A stretch of DNA of 64,000 bases from Anniella stebbinsi (taxonomy: Eukaryota > Chordata > Lepidosauria > Squamata > Anniellidae), in NCBI GenBank assembly GCA_029215795.1, contig JARDYH010000002.1, positions 365,268,973 to 365,332,972 on the forward strand, in the 5' to 3' direction. The notes beneath the pieces are model-generated. The model searched no databases. It was not told where the DNA came from and saw only the letters and a program-made list of their open reading frames with translations. The number at the start of each line of letters is the position of its first letter. The first letter of the stretch is position 1. Below are positions 13,201 through 22,673 of the stretch, one piece after another. The position numbers and the translations under genes were made by a program.

Positions 13201-16200
13201 GCTGGAACTGAACCTTCTCATTCCATTCTAGTTCTGTCCTGGCATTTGGCAATATTCAGTGGCACCTGATGATTTCTTGAGTTGGTGGGACAGTTATTTC
13301 CAGTCCCCTTTCTCTTCCCCACACTTACAACCAGTAGAGTTTCCGTAGAGCAAAGAGTGCCTTTAAGCATGTGCACAATACCATGGCCTCCCCATTGAGA
13401 AACATCAGTTGTTTTCTACATACTGATAGAGACACACCATGTTTTTCAGGAGACACATGAGGCATTCTGCCCATTGCAGGGCTCTCTATAATGCATTCTA
13501 AGCTTGCCCAGGAAAGGCAAAGGGCTACGCAAGGTTCTATGCAGGATGCTGAACCAGCCAGGAAACTGGTTCAACTCCCCCACCCCTTTTCAGAAGAGCT
13601 TTGTAGCCCTAAAGCTTGTAACCCTAAAGCCCTAAGTGTGTATAAGTGGAGTGTGTGTGCCTACAAATGTGTGGGTGGGTGTGGTCCCCCACAACCCCAG
13701 TGGACACCTGATGTGGCCCTCAAGGTCAAAAATAGTTGTACACCTCTGCTATAAACCAAGGCAAGCAGCTACTCTCTCTTTTACCAGCTGAGGCTGCCAG
13801 GTTTTGGAGGGCCCTTGGGCAAGACAGCCTCAATGGACTGACCTTCTCACCGCCATCATCACCAACTCATACAGCCCCTGCTCCTCTTTCTCACCATTGC
13901 TACCCCTTGCTTCCTTGACAGGCAGAGAGCCAGGGAGCAAGCAGGCCATGGCATCTCCTGCTTCTCCTTCTCACCACAACCCTTCTGGGCCAGAATGAGT
14001 GGCAGGTGAATAAGCAAGTTGCAATGGGGAAGAGGAGGAGCAAGTCCAGGTGGGCCCTCTGCAAGTGCCTGACTCTGCCTACCATTGTTGCTGGCCTTGT
14101 TCTCAGGAAGTTAATTCTGTTCACGATATCCCATGCGATGAGGGTTTGGTGTATGGCTGTGCACGGATCCAGATCCGGATCCTGAATCTAGATCGGATCA
14201 GGCTGATCCGTGCCTCCCAGATCCAGATACAAACCGGATCATATTGGGCCCGGATCGGTCCAGATCAGATCTGCGATCCAGATCTGATTCGGATCTGGTC
14301 ACAGCATTCCCTTCCACTCTCCCCTCCCTCCCCCCACTCTCCCTGTTTACCTGCTGCCTCCTCCACATCATCCCCCATCGTCCTCTTTCCTCACTGTGTG
14401 CCGCTGCATTTCCCGCTTGTGTCAGATGATGATGTCACCCGACACGAGTGGGAAATGTGGTGGCACACAGCAAGGAGAGAGGATGATGGCAGGATGATGC
14501 GAAGGAGGTAGTAGGTAAGCAGGGAGAGTGGGGGGAGGGAGGGGGAGAGCAGGGAGAGCTGGAGGGAGTGCTGTGCATGGATCCATATCGGATCCAGATC
14601 TGGATCTGAGTCAGATTGGATCACGCCCAATCCAATCCGAGTCAGATCGGGCCCGATCCGGACCTGGCAGATCTGGAACCGGATCAATCAGGGGGTCCAT
14701 GCACAGCCCTAGTTTGATGCTCCATTGGAACTGTGGCAGGCATAAGAGCCTGGCTGCAGGTGGGCACATCTTGTTTTAGACATGAAACACCTCGGAGGGA
14801 TCCCATGAGGGTCAAGGGATGATCACCTCCAAGGTCAGGTCCAAGCAGGAGCTTCCTCTGTTTCTTGCAGGTGTCCCAGGGCTCATTGGCTCCATCTGGT
14901 ACGCCATCGGGGTCTACGTAGAGCGCTCCACCTTGGTTTTGCACAATGTCTTTGTGGGCATCCAATATAAATTTGGGTGGTCGTGTTGGCTCGGACTGAG
15001 CGGGGCTCTAGGATGCTTCTTATCCGGTGCTTTGCTAACCTGTTGCATGTATCTCTTCAGAGGTAAGAACCAAAGGCAAAGAGGATGTGTGCTTGTCCAC
15101 TTGGACTATACACAATATTATGTGCATCCCCAAATCAGGCATCCATGCCCTTCCATGTGCCACAGCAGGAAGACACAACCATGCATTTATTTCAGTTATT
15201 ATATTTCTATGCCGCCCCACAGCTGACGCTATCTTGATGATTCAGAAAAATTGAATGTGGATGCAGGCACTGAAGCATGTCAAGATTAATACACGGGGGG
15301 GGGGGGGAGGCTGTCCATGGCGCATCAGATTCCCCAGGCCTCACATTTTCTCCCAAGAGACCAGAATATGCTAAAAGGGGTGGGGGGGGGGGGTTGAACC
15401 TCAGACCCACAGGTCAAATCTGGCCAACTCAGGATCCCTTACCTGCAGTGGAGGCTGGTGGCTGAATCGGCCCTAAGTTTCAGTGAGACCCATAGAATCA
15501 TAGAATGGTAGAGTTGGAAGGGGCCTATAAGGCCATTGAGTCCAACCCCGCTGCTCAATGCAGGAATCCACCTTAAAGCATCCCTGGCAGATGGTTGCCC
15601 AGCTGCCTCTTGAGTGCCTCCCTAGGTAATTGGTTCCATTGTCGTACTGCTCTAACAGACAGGAAGTTTTTCCTGATGCCCAGCTGGAATCTGGCTTCCT
15701 GTAACTTGAGCCCATAATTCTGAGACCTGCACTCTGATGAGTCAGAACTCTAAAGGTGCTTTCCAAGGCACAGAGCACTTTTCATTACTTGTGAAGCACC
15801 TTGGATAGCTCCTTCAGCGTTCTGCCTGGTTCTCACTGACAGCCAGAACAGTTTTACCACTCCACTGACATTGCTTATCTGGCCCACTGGGGTTGCCCAG
15901 AAGGTCATGCCCCTTTTTCCATGCCCTACTCCCAGGTTGTATGGTGGTTTCCCATAGTTCATGCATCCCCCCACACCCTTCTTGAAATGCCTTTCCTAAG
16001 GCTTAGTTTCAAATGCTTGTTTTAACTAGGGATGTGCACAGACCCCCCGGATCAGATCGGGACCCGGATCAGGACCTCCAATGTAGTCCTGGATCGGTTT
16101 GGACAAAATCAGAGGTCCCTTGGATCGGATCAGACCTGATCCAAAAATTGGACATCCAATTTTTGGATCGGCCACCATTTTTGGTGTTTTCGACATAGGC

Positions 16201-18012
16201 TTGCATTGGGGGAAAGAAAGCTTTCCCCCAATGCAAGCCTATATGGAAAACATGGGGGGGGGTGAGTGGGGGCCTAAGTCCCCCCTCCCTGTCCCCCCTC
16301 CCTGTCACTCCCCCCCACTCGCGCACCTTAACCTGCCGGGGCCATCCGCTTCCCTCCGCTGTTCCAATCTACTGAGAAACAGGCTTTGTGGCCTGCCTCT
16401 CAGTAGCGCGCCAGGTGTGCAACTGAGAGGCAGGCCATGAAGCCTGTTTCTCAGTAGATCGGAGCAGCAGAAGGAAGCGGGCGCCCAGGCAGATAAGTGG
16501 GGCCCTCGTCCTCCTCCCCCCTCGAACTCCTTACCTGTCGGGGCACCTGCTTCCGTCCGCTGCTCCAATCTACTGAGAAACAGGCTTCACAGCCTAGTTC
16601 TCAGTCACCTGGCACTCTACTGAGAACTAGGCCACAAAGCCTGTTTATCAACAGATTGGAGCAGCGGATGGAAGCAGGCACCCTGGCAGGTAAGTGGGGC
16701 CCTCGTCCTCCTCCCCCCTCACACTCCTTACTTGCCAGGTCCATCCACTGGCATCCGCTGCCCCCTTCTACTGAAAAACAGGCTTCGCAGCCTGCCTCTC
16801 AGTAGCGCGCCAAGTGACATCATCACCCAGCGTGCTACTGAGAGGCAGGCCGTGAAGCCTGTTTCTCAGTAGAAGGGGGCAGCGGATGCCAGCGGATGGC
16901 CCCGGCAGGTCAGGAGCGTGAGGGGGGGAGGTCCGATCCTCCAATTTTATCTGAACCGGATCGGGTCCTTTTGGACCAGTTCGGATCAGATCGGACGATC
17001 CAGAAGCCGGGATCGGAATCAGATAATTTTATCCGATTTCAGTTGGATCTGCTAATTTTATCCGATTTCAGTTGGATCAGCATGGATCAGACCCGATCCG
17101 ATGCACATCCCTAGTTTTAACCTTTAAAGTCCTGGACTGGGGTCAGGTTACCTGAAGGAACGTTTCCTCCTACCCAGACATTAAGATCATCACCTGAGGC
17201 CTTTCGACAGGTACCCCTGCCAAATGAGGCAAGATGGGTGACCAGAAGAGAGAGAGAGCCTTTTCATAGGTGGCACCCATTAGTGGAATGATCCCCCCTG
17301 AGAGGATGGTCTTTTTGGCTCCAGTGAAGCCTTTTTTTATTCTCCCAGGCAGTTTAAGAACTGTTTTAGTACTCTATTCTGCTGATGTCTTTAATCTGGT
17401 TTTATGATATTATAATGTTTTTGTGCTTTGCTGCTGATTTTTTATTGGTTTTATTCTGTGCTGATTTTTTTTCTTTTTAATAGTTGCGTCTTACTTTTTT
17501 AATCTATTATTTACTGCCCAGAGAACTTCATTTACTGGGCAGTTTAAAAGTACAGTATTTAAATAAAATAAATAGCTAATATATTAATAGTTTGGTTTTG
17601 GGGTCCTACTGATTTTGCCTTCAGCCTTTGTCAAAACCAAATTCAGACCATGGGCTGAAAGAGGTTCATAATAATAATAATAACAATTATTATTATTATT
17701 ATTATTAACCCGCCTCTCCCTCCGGATTGAGGCGGGGAACAACAACATCAACCCTGTACTAAATTACAGCTGGCAGGTATAAACAAAATGGATTCTTCTT
17801 ATTGTTGTTGTTATTGATATTGTTATTATTACTATTTTCACTAGCTGGTAACATTTTTGTGTTTTATCTCTCCCATAGATGTCAGCTCTAGCAGATGCAT
17901 TTCCTCTAGTACCTTACGGAAAGCCTATTCCCCTTCTGGGGTGACCAACTTGTACCATCCATCCTCCCACACAACCACTGCCAAAATGTATGCGATGGAC
18001 ACCAGAGTGTGA
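3302..18012 (+). CDS. CLDN16: Claudin-16 (paracellin-1), complete five-exon gene
   Basis: Tight-junction claudin. In mammals claudin-16 works with claudin-19 in paracellular Mg2+ and Ca2+ reabsorption in the thick ascending limb. The coding parts are 3302-3415, 8162-8264, 12690-12854, 14871-15062 and 17879-18012: 708 nt, 235 residues plus TGA. All junctions have GT-AG borders and consistent phases. Four membrane helices lie at about residues 7-27, 77-101, 118-140 and 163-190. The claudin signature in the first extracellular loop is W25, W29, G45-L46-W47, C50 and C61. The C-terminus is DTRV, a class I PDZ ligand (ZO-1 in mammals). Length equals the mammalian protein counted from its conserved internal start (Met71 of the long human form). 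Blocks such as [35 protein letters not shown] and [13 protein letters not shown] single out claudin-16 from other claudins. No frameshift or stop is seen. Confidence 0.97.
3725..4480 (-). repeat. L2-type LINE 3' ends with TAA microsatellites
   Basis: Two 3' tails of the family whose end reads CCGCCCAGAG-x-GCTTTGGCTATGG on the - strand, one at about 3735-3850 and one at about 4178-4480. The TAA run at 4178-4220 is the LINE's own 3' repeat. Between them, 3860-4010 is a diverged short repeat with the phrase CAATGGGGCT. Confidence 0.7.
4955..5090 (-). repeat. CR1 3' tail
   Basis: Starts with AGAATCATAGAATGG and continues through the CR1 tail on the - strand. Similar tails at 10426-10512, 51410-51475, 56395-56530 and 63755-63800 on the same strand mark separate insertions. 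Confidence 0.75.
5149..6151. mobile_element. hAT-like MITE, copy A
   Basis: Bounded by TAGGGATGTGCA and TGCACATCCCTA inverted termini. The flanks ACAAAAAC (5141-5148) and ACAAAACT (6152-6159) form an imperfect 8-bp target-site duplication. The terminal parts are rich in GATCGGA and TCCGAT-like units. There is no transposase frame. It lies in CLDN16 intron 1. Confidence 0.8.
6294..6405. repeat. Palindromic MITE with ATGCATRG arms
   Basis: Left arm CTATGCATGATTGGACAG and right arm CTGTCTAAACATGCATAG face each other across a short core. The same family occurs at 10569-10755 (where it contains a CR1 tail) and 43208-43300. Confidence 0.65.
6406..8160. other. CLDN16 intron 1, right part
   Basis: No gene. 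The segment 7085-7345 shares a diverged repeat with 42730-42985 (TTTAAATAGAAAT and AGCCCTTCAAATAGA-like phrases). The segment 7770-7905 is a copy of the palindromic MITE family with the phrase CAGTCAGAACTYTAAAGGAGCT. I see nothing else assignable. Confidence 0.5.
8162..8264 (+). CDS. CLDN16: CLDN16 coding exon 2
   Basis: Encodes residues 39-72 plus one base. It holds GLWWEC and the second loop cysteine (C61), so the claudin signature spans the exon 1-2 junction. The acceptor is CAG at 8159-8161 and the donor is GTATGT at 8265. Length is 103 nt, leaving phase 1. Confidence 0.95.
8400..8725 (-). mobile_element. CpG-bearing GCGCAT-rich MITE, copy 1
   Basis: About 330 bp dense in GCGCAT and ATGCGC words. 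Its right end is CTTGTAGAGGGG; its left end has decayed. The full copy at 59681-60028 has matching termini CCTCTACAAG and CTTGTAGAGG, and a third partial copy lies at 29264-29465. No coding frame; likely a non-autonomous DNA transposon. Confidence 0.65.
8740..10423 (-). mobile_element. L2-clade LINE with broken reverse transcriptase
   Basis: The - strand from 10423 encodes an RT with [26 protein letters not shown] and [10 protein letters not shown], which is L2-clade in style. The frame stops near 9668. It resumes in a second frame (9664-9431, [19 protein letters not shown]) and then a third (about 9500-8907) with the C-terminal domain (RLWNDLLEE). At least two frame breaks and a small loss around 9665-9700 make it dead. 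The 5' part is missing. The 3' end is the GAGGTGGG-type UTR followed by TTA repeats at 8740-8763. It lies antisense in CLDN16 intron 2. Confidence 0.88.
10569..10755. repeat. Palindromic MITE carrying a nested CR1 tail
   Basis: The arms CCTATGCATGTTTAGACAG and CTGTCTAGCTATGCATAGG enclose 10636-10702, which is a + strand CR1 3' tail. The CR1 piece therefore appears to have arrived second. Confidence 0.6.
11268..11722 (+). repeat. CR1 LINE 3' end (second subfamily)
   Basis: Encodes decayed pieces of the CR1 C-terminus ([17 protein letters not shown], then FFTQHS, then [21 protein letters not shown]) and ends in the tail GGTTCTTCTTATGTTCTTA. Many frame breaks. It lies in CLDN16 intron 2. Confidence 0.8.
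12515..12640 (+). repeat. Possible tRNA-derived SINE fragment
   Basis: Contains GGTTCAAGTCC, a good RNA polymerase III B box, about 45 nt after a weak A-box-like stretch. It is diverged and just upstream of CLDN16 exon 3. Not a functional tRNA, since no cloverleaf can be drawn. Confidence 0.4.
12690..12854 (+). CDS. CLDN16: CLDN16 coding exon 3
   Basis: Encodes residues 73-127 and the first base of 128: second membrane helix, short intracellular loop ([11 protein letters not shown]) and start of the third helix. Acceptor TTTTACAG ends at 12689; donor GTAGAT starts at 12855. Length is 165 nt, phase 1 on both sides. Confidence 0.95.
12855..14143. other. CLDN16 intron 3, left part
   Basis: No gene. 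The segment 13785-14045 is related in inverted orientation to 34030-34290 (GGGCAAGACA and CACCATTGCTACC-like phrases), so it is an unnamed interspersed repeat. The remainder shows no clear structure. Confidence 0.45.
14152..14711. mobile_element. hAT-like MITE, copy B
   Basis: The termini are TATGGCTGTGCA and TGCACAGCCCTA. Flanks GTTTGGTG (14144-14151) and GTTTGATG (14712-14719) form an 8-bp target duplication with one mismatch. The inside is mainly GATCCGGATC-like repeats at both ends. It lies in CLDN16 intron 3. Confidence 0.8.
14871..15062 (+). CDS. CLDN16: CLDN16 coding exon 4
   Basis: Encodes residues 128-191: end of the third helix, extracellular loop 2 ([15 protein letters not shown]) and the fourth helix ending in TCCMYLFR. 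The acceptor TTTCTTGCAG is strong and the donor GTAAGA starts at 15063. Length is 192 nt, phase 1 on both sides. The di-cysteine next to the inner membrane face is a usual palmitoylation site in claudins. Confidence 0.95.
15448..15890. repeat. Palindromic MITE split by a CR1 tail
   Basis: The left arm (GGAGGCTGGTGGCTG to CAGTGAGACC) and right arm (GTCAGAACTCTAAAGG and on) belong to the GGTGAATC palindromic family. Positions 15491-15734 between them are a - strand CR1 3' end starting ATAGAATCATAGAATGG. The CR1 copy inserted into the MITE. Confidence 0.65.
16027..17113. mobile_element. hAT-like MITE, copy C
   Basis: The best-bounded copy. Termini TAGGGATGTGCA and TGCACATCCCTA are flanked by a perfect 8-bp duplication GTTTTAAC (16019-16026 and 17114-17121). 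Inside are three successive snap-back modules (about 16368-16457, 16561-16668 and 16745-16898), each with facing TACTGAGAA and TTCTCAGTA arms or close variants. No transposase frame. It lies in CLDN16 intron 4. Confidence 0.88.
17260..17762. repeat. Two LINE 3' ends in opposite orientation
   Basis: 17260-17575 is a + strand L2-like 3' end (a GGAATGATC coding remnant, then a T-rich 3' UTR ending CTGGGCAGTTTAAAAGTACA). 17665-17762 is a - strand tail of the same family as the LINE at 8740, with CGCCTCTCCCTCCGG and a TTA repeat. Both lie in CLDN16 intron 4, close to exon 5. Confidence 0.65.
17879..18012 (+). CDS. CLDN16: CLDN16 coding exon 5 (cytoplasmic tail)
   Basis: Encodes residues 192-235 and the TGA stop. 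The tail is rich in Ser and Thr, keeps the family blocks TLRKAYS and [11 protein letters not shown] and ends in the PDZ ligand TRV. The acceptor is ATAG at 17875-17878. The middle of the tail ([10 protein letters not shown]) is the least mammal-like part, as expected for a linker. Confidence 0.95.
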
Positions 18013-18640
18013 GGAAGGGGAGATGCTGGTAAGATGGAAAATGTTTTGCTCATCTTCTTCGCAACTTACTGGGCTCAGACGCGATGGTTCAGAAGCTGTG
18101 ATTCATCCTAAAAGACTCTGGTTGCTTTCACAAATGATCTTCAGGACATCTTCTCATCCATTGTATTTGGATTTATTTTTAATGACTAGGGTTAATAGTG
18201 TGTGTAATGCAGGAAACACCCATATTTAATTTGCCTGATCAAGAAGTATGAAATTCCATAAATCCAGCGGATTCATGTCCCTGTTTCCATGGACAGATAC
18301 GTGCCTCATCGATTGGAGGCCTTCTACATTGTTGATTGCCATTGGGGCTTTCCTTCTAGGCAATTTCTCTCCTGCTGTGGAGGTCTGAGTGTGCATTGTA
18401 TAGGTTGATAGGACAATCATCCCACCGTGGATGCAGGGAAATCCAAAAACACCTGATAGGGCCTCATGTGGAAAAAAAGAACAACCCTAGAAATAGCACC
18501 ATGAAAAGAATAACCTTTTTTTGGACTTCACTGGCTTGCTAACAAATGCTGCTTTGGGATGGTCTGTATCCCTGTTTGTCTGCTCTCTGCACAACCTGTA
18601 TATATGTGTAAATAAACAGATATTATAAAACACCGTAAGT
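18013..18640 (+). other. CLDN16: CLDN16 3' untranslated region
   Basis: About 600 nt run from the stop to the first canonical poly(A) signal, AATAAA at 18611-18616. The stretch contains no recognised interspersed repeat, unlike most flanking DNA, which fits an exonic 3' UTR. The exact cleavage site is inferred to lie 10-30 nt after the signal. Confidence 0.75.
18611..18616 (+). promoter_or_regulatory. Poly(A) signal of CLDN16
   Basis: Canonical AATAAA on the + strand about 600 nt after the CLDN16 stop codon, followed by A- and GT-containing sequence. Confidence 0.7.
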
Positions 18641-19642
18641 CTGCTGTGGGCTTTCTTTCCAAAGGAATTGGCCTTCTAAAGCTCTCCCTGGAACTTTCTG
18701 CCACTCGGAGAATGGGCAAGCATGAAACAATGTGCCAGTCATATATGCAGGTTTTTTATTGCACACAAGACATGTATGTGTAAGAAGCTACAGCCACTCA
18801 CAGCTGCCCAGTGCATACACAGAGGAAAAGCCATGTGCATGAATAATATCTAAATGTTCAGATTTATGCTAATTCTCACCTGAAAATAGCTTCCACATTG
18901 ACATTTCTGTACATGTGAAGTGGTCCTCAGCAGGTCCTTCCGGGAGCTTTGTTAAGTTACACAGAATTCTTCATTGGGCACTTTGGAAATTGTTTTATTT
19001 CAACTACACAGAGCTTAAAATATACTGCATTTTCATTTATTTTAGATGCTTTGCCTAGATAGCAGGCTCCTATCTGCCAAAAACATCCAAATGGGCATGG
19101 GGCATTGAGCAGCAAGGGGGGTGGGGTGGGGGGTCAAATAGCTGGAATCCCAGACGCTTTCTGCCAGCATCATCTCATAGCTCTGTCCAACCTCTGTTAT
19201 TGATGCATCTCACGCCAATGGCTTCCAGTGATTTTGTTTGTCAGTTTTTCTGCTATAAGGGATTTCATGTCAAAGGCAATTCCTTCAGGGCAAGGGCAAG
19301 CAAACGATGCCTCAGGTGCTGTTTGCCTGGGCCAATGGGGTTTGTTTTATTCCCATGCCACAGGCTCATTTGGCATGGCTTCCAGATGGAAAGGGAGAAT
19401 TGAGAGCAGTTGGCTTATGCCAGCCTCGTCCGGGATCGTCTCAGCTTTTTAGCTGCCTGAAGCTGAAATGGCCCTCATGTCATTGGGATCAGTGGAGATT
19501 ACAGTGCATGGCGGGGGAGAAAGGGTGACCGTTCCCTTCACTGGGGGCTTGAGAAAGGAGGCAAGGGAGGTGTGTAACAAGCAAAGAAAGAGCAGCAGGG
19601 AAAGATGGCCTTGTTGCTGGGGACATGGATAACTTCCTTGGC
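18641..19642. other. Intergenic, nothing recognised
   Basis: About 1 kb after the CLDN16 3' end with no supported gene or clear repeat apart from short G runs near 19120. Frames here are short and unlike known proteins. Confidence 0.5.
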
Positions 19643-19956
19643 TAGGGTGACCCTATGGAAAGGAGGACCGGGCTCCTGTATCTTTAACAGTTGCACTGAA
19701 AAGGGAATTTCAGCAGGTGCCATTTGTGTGCATGTAGCACCTGGTGAAATCCCCTCTTCATCTCGACAGTTGCAGGATCCCTCCCTTCTTTTGTATCTGA
19801 TCAAGAGGGCAGGGCTCCTGCAGCTTTAGCTGTGGTGATGAAGAGGGGATTTCACCAGGTGCTGCCTGCATACCAATGTCACCTGCTGAAATTCCCTTTT
19901 CTATACCAGTGTTAAAGATACAGGAGCCTGGTCCTCCTTTCCATAGGGTCACCCTA
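19643..19956. mobile_element. Palindromic MITE with TAGGGTGACC termini, copy 1
   Basis: The two halves are near-complete inverted repeats: TAGGGTGACCCTATGGAAAG at the left, CTTTCCATAGGGTCACCCTA at the right, and matching GATACAGGAGC and CACCTGGTGAAAT interior blocks. Further copies are 24396-24714 and a part at 28036-28232. No coding content. Confidence 0.8.
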
Positions 19957-20582
19957 TACCTTGGCCAGATGAGGGGGGGACAAGTAGCCAATCTGTCCTG
20001 GGCTACCAAATGATTGCCAAGCAGCTCGAGCAACCAGCTGGCCAGGCTGATGGGGTCCTCAGAGCACTCCAGTAGCCCATGCTTTCCATGGCATGAATTA
20101 AAACAGCAACAACATGTGGAGATTGGGTTGGAAGGGAGAGCGCTCCATTTTGCAAATAAAAGGGAAGCAGCGTCTTGCCCCCTTGTGGCCAGAAGGAGAG
20201 GAAGTAGTAAACTTTCTACCTGGTTTGTCAACTGGAGGTAATAGTTAGTAGTACCACTGTATTGAAAGATTTTTGATTTTATACATAAACAACCAGCCTC
20301 CACCCGCCTTCTCCCTTGATGCCCCACACATTTACCTCTTCATTTATACGCATACATTGTTTTTTTAAAAAATCATAATGTATAGCGTTAAACAAACAAA
20401 CAAACACAACAGAAGAAAGAAACCTATATGTACATGTATAAAAACATTATCTGCAGTATTTCTACCCCGTCTCCTGGTCATAGGCAGTTGATGGTTCCCT
20501 CTTGGGTATTCCTCTTTTCTTTTCACTGCTTTGGAATTGATGAAGCAAATGCCTGACTTTTAAAATATTTTGTTTATTTTGT

Positions 20583-20792
20583 TTGTTGCATTTATATCCC
20601 ACCTTTCTACCCACAGCACATGATCCTCATCCTCCTTTTCACTTTATCCTCCCCACAACCCTGTGAAGTAGGCTGGGCCGAGAGCCATTGTGGCTCAACA
20701 TCACCCAGTGAGCTTCATGGCCAAGTGGGGACTAGAACCCAGATCTTTCGACCCTCAGTCCAACACTCTCACCACTACACCACACTGCCTCT
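20583..20792 (-). repeat. tRNA-derived SINE
   Basis: On the - strand it starts GAGGCAGTGTGGTGTAGTGG (A-box region) and has GGTTCTAGTCC (B box) at the right spacing. It then runs through a conserved body ending GGTGGGATATAAATGCAAC. This matches the structure of reptile tRNA-derived SINEs. It is a repeat, not a tRNA gene. Confidence 0.75.
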
Positions 20793-20995
20793 TTTTATGA
20801 TGATTCACTTTGAAAATTCATTTGCAAAGGTGGCTTGCACTGCAGTCTTATTGTGTTGACTGGCACAGCATCCCTGTGAGGTTGGTCACTCTTCCTTAGT
20901 GCTGTGCTGAAAATTTCTACCACATTTTTTTTTAATCATTCTCATTCAATTTGAGAGAAAAGAAACTCAAAGGAAAAGAAAATATCAGAGAAATT

Positions 20996-21667
20996 TAGGG
21001 TGTGCATGGAAGGAAAAATCATATCTGAATTGGAATCAGGACTTCAGATTTTGCCCTGAATTGTATCAGACAAAATCGGCGGTCCAGCGTATTGAATCAG
21101 TTCCGATTCCAATACGAAAACCGGACGTCTGATTTTAGAATCAGACGCCATTTTAGGTGTTTTCGCCATAGGCTTGCATTGGGGGAAAGAAAGCTTTCCT
21201 CCAATTCAAGTCTATGGTGAAAACATGGGGCGGGTGAGTGGGGACCTAATTCCCGCTCCCTCCCTATCCCCACTCACACTCCTTACCTGCCGGGGCCATC
21301 TGCTTCCGTCCGCTGTTTCCTTACTACTGAGAAACAGGCTTTGCAGCCTGCCTTTCAGTAGAGCGCCGGGTGATGTGGATGACGGTGGCAGATAAGGAGC
21401 ACGAGTGGGGGGGAGGGAGGGCTGCTGTTTTAGGTGTTTTCCCCGTAGACTTGCATTGGGAGAAGCTTTCTTTTCCCCCATGCAAGCCTATGGTGAAAAC
21501 ACCTAAAATGGAGGTCCGATTTTCGCAGTTAAAATTGGACACCAAAAAAATTGGATCGGATAAAATCGGACCTCCACAGGATTGCATCAGAATCGGGTAT
21601 CGGATGCCCAATTTCCTCTGATTTTAAATGGAATCAGACATCGTACCCAATACGATGCACATCCCTA
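20996..21667. mobile_element. hAT-like MITE, copy D
   Basis: The termini TAGGGTGTGCA and TGCACATCCCTA are flanked by a perfect 8-bp duplication GAGAAATT (20988-20995 and 21668-21675). The related segment at 49005-49025 has only one copy of this site, consistent with an empty target. It contains a remnant snap-back module (21325-21362). Confidence 0.87.
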
Positions 21668-21822
21668 GAGAAATTCTCATGGCTTGTGATTTGGTATCTT
21701 GTGCTCATCTTACTTATGAGGTGGCCAAGAAGTGTGCGTGAGTGTCCCATCTTTCATTGTACAATCGTTTCTCTGGTTGCTTGTAGCCTCCTTGACTTCC
21801 CACACTTCAATTAAAGCACAGT

Positions 21823-22112
21823 GGTGGCCCCCAATTATGGAATGATCTCCCCGATGAGGCTCGCCTGGCACCAACATTGTTAACTTTTCGGTGCCAGGTC
21901 AAGACTTTTCTCTTTTCCCAGGCATTTAACAGTGTATTCTTGTTTGTTTGTTTGTTTCTGCTTTTGACCCAGAATAATTGTTTTAAATGGATATTATATT
22001 TGTACTCTGTTTTTATGCTTTTTAAATTTTGTATATTGATTTTTAATGTTCAATGTTTTTAGTCTTTGTAAACCGCCCAGAGAGCTTCGGCTATGGGGTG
22101 GTATATAAATAC

Positions 22113-22154
<42 letters not shown>

Positions 22155-22155
22155 C
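21823..22155 (+). repeat. L2-type LINE 3' end inside the two-copy segment
   Basis: Starts in coding sequence for the WNDLPDEARLAPTL motif and the [19 protein letters not shown] end, then a 3' UTR ending TTCGGCTATGGGGTGGTATA and an AAT repeat. The same 3' end appears on the - strand at 4178-4480, 54860-55320 and 57395-57960. Confidence 0.8.
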
Positions 22156-22245
22156 ATCCAATTCCTCCCATAAGGCTTTTTCTGATCAGGAAGTGCAGGC
22201 AGACTGGGAGGCTGCAGAGCAAGAGGGAGATGTGTAATAAAAAGG

Positions 22246-22247
22246 AA

Positions 22248-22278
<31 letters not shown>
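22246..22278. repeat. CA microsatellite
   Basis: Near-perfect CA dinucleotide run. Comparable GT runs occur at 24840-24871, 26030-26054 (followed by a GA run to 26074) and 53414-53437. Confidence 0.9.
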
Positions 22279-22284
<6 letters not shown>

Positions 22285-22315
22285 TATTGCCCTCAGCCAC
22301 CTCACAGTGATTAGG

Positions 22316-22673
22316 TAGGGTGACCATATTTGGAAAACCAAAAAAGAGGACACCCAGTGGTGGGGGCAGGAAAATGGCTTTCTGTGACCTCCAGAAAGTG
22401 AGTCATTCCTGCCCCCTCCCCCAATGCTCCAATTGGGGTGTTTTCTCTAATGTCTGGGAATGACACGCTGTCCCCTTTAAGGCCCTGATTGGAGTAACGG
22501 AGGAACGATGCACCTCCAGAAAGCACATCATTCCCCCCGCCATGCTAATAGCAGCCTTAAAGGGGAAAGTGTGTCTTTCCAGAACATTATAGAAAATTAC
22601 AGAAAATCCCCCCTGACACCCAGGATAGAACCAAAACCAGGACAAATCCAGGGAAATCCTGACAGTTGGTCAT
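22316..22673. mobile_element. TAGGGTGACCA element, truncated copy
   Basis: Starts TAGGGTGACCATATTTGG and ends near TTGGTCATG without a full right terminus. It shares interior phrases (AAAGGGGAAAGTGTGTC, ACCAAAACCAGGA) with the complete copy at 47464-47876. It sits inside the two-copy segment. Confidence 0.7.

Noticed and set aside
19758..20327. 189-codon - strand frame
   Set aside because: Half of it lies in a palindromic MITE (19643-19956) and the rest has no recognisable domain; the frame is chance.
20640..20790. Functional tRNA gene
   Set aside because: A and B boxes are present but the body is a SINE consensus with a long tail and no cloverleaf.
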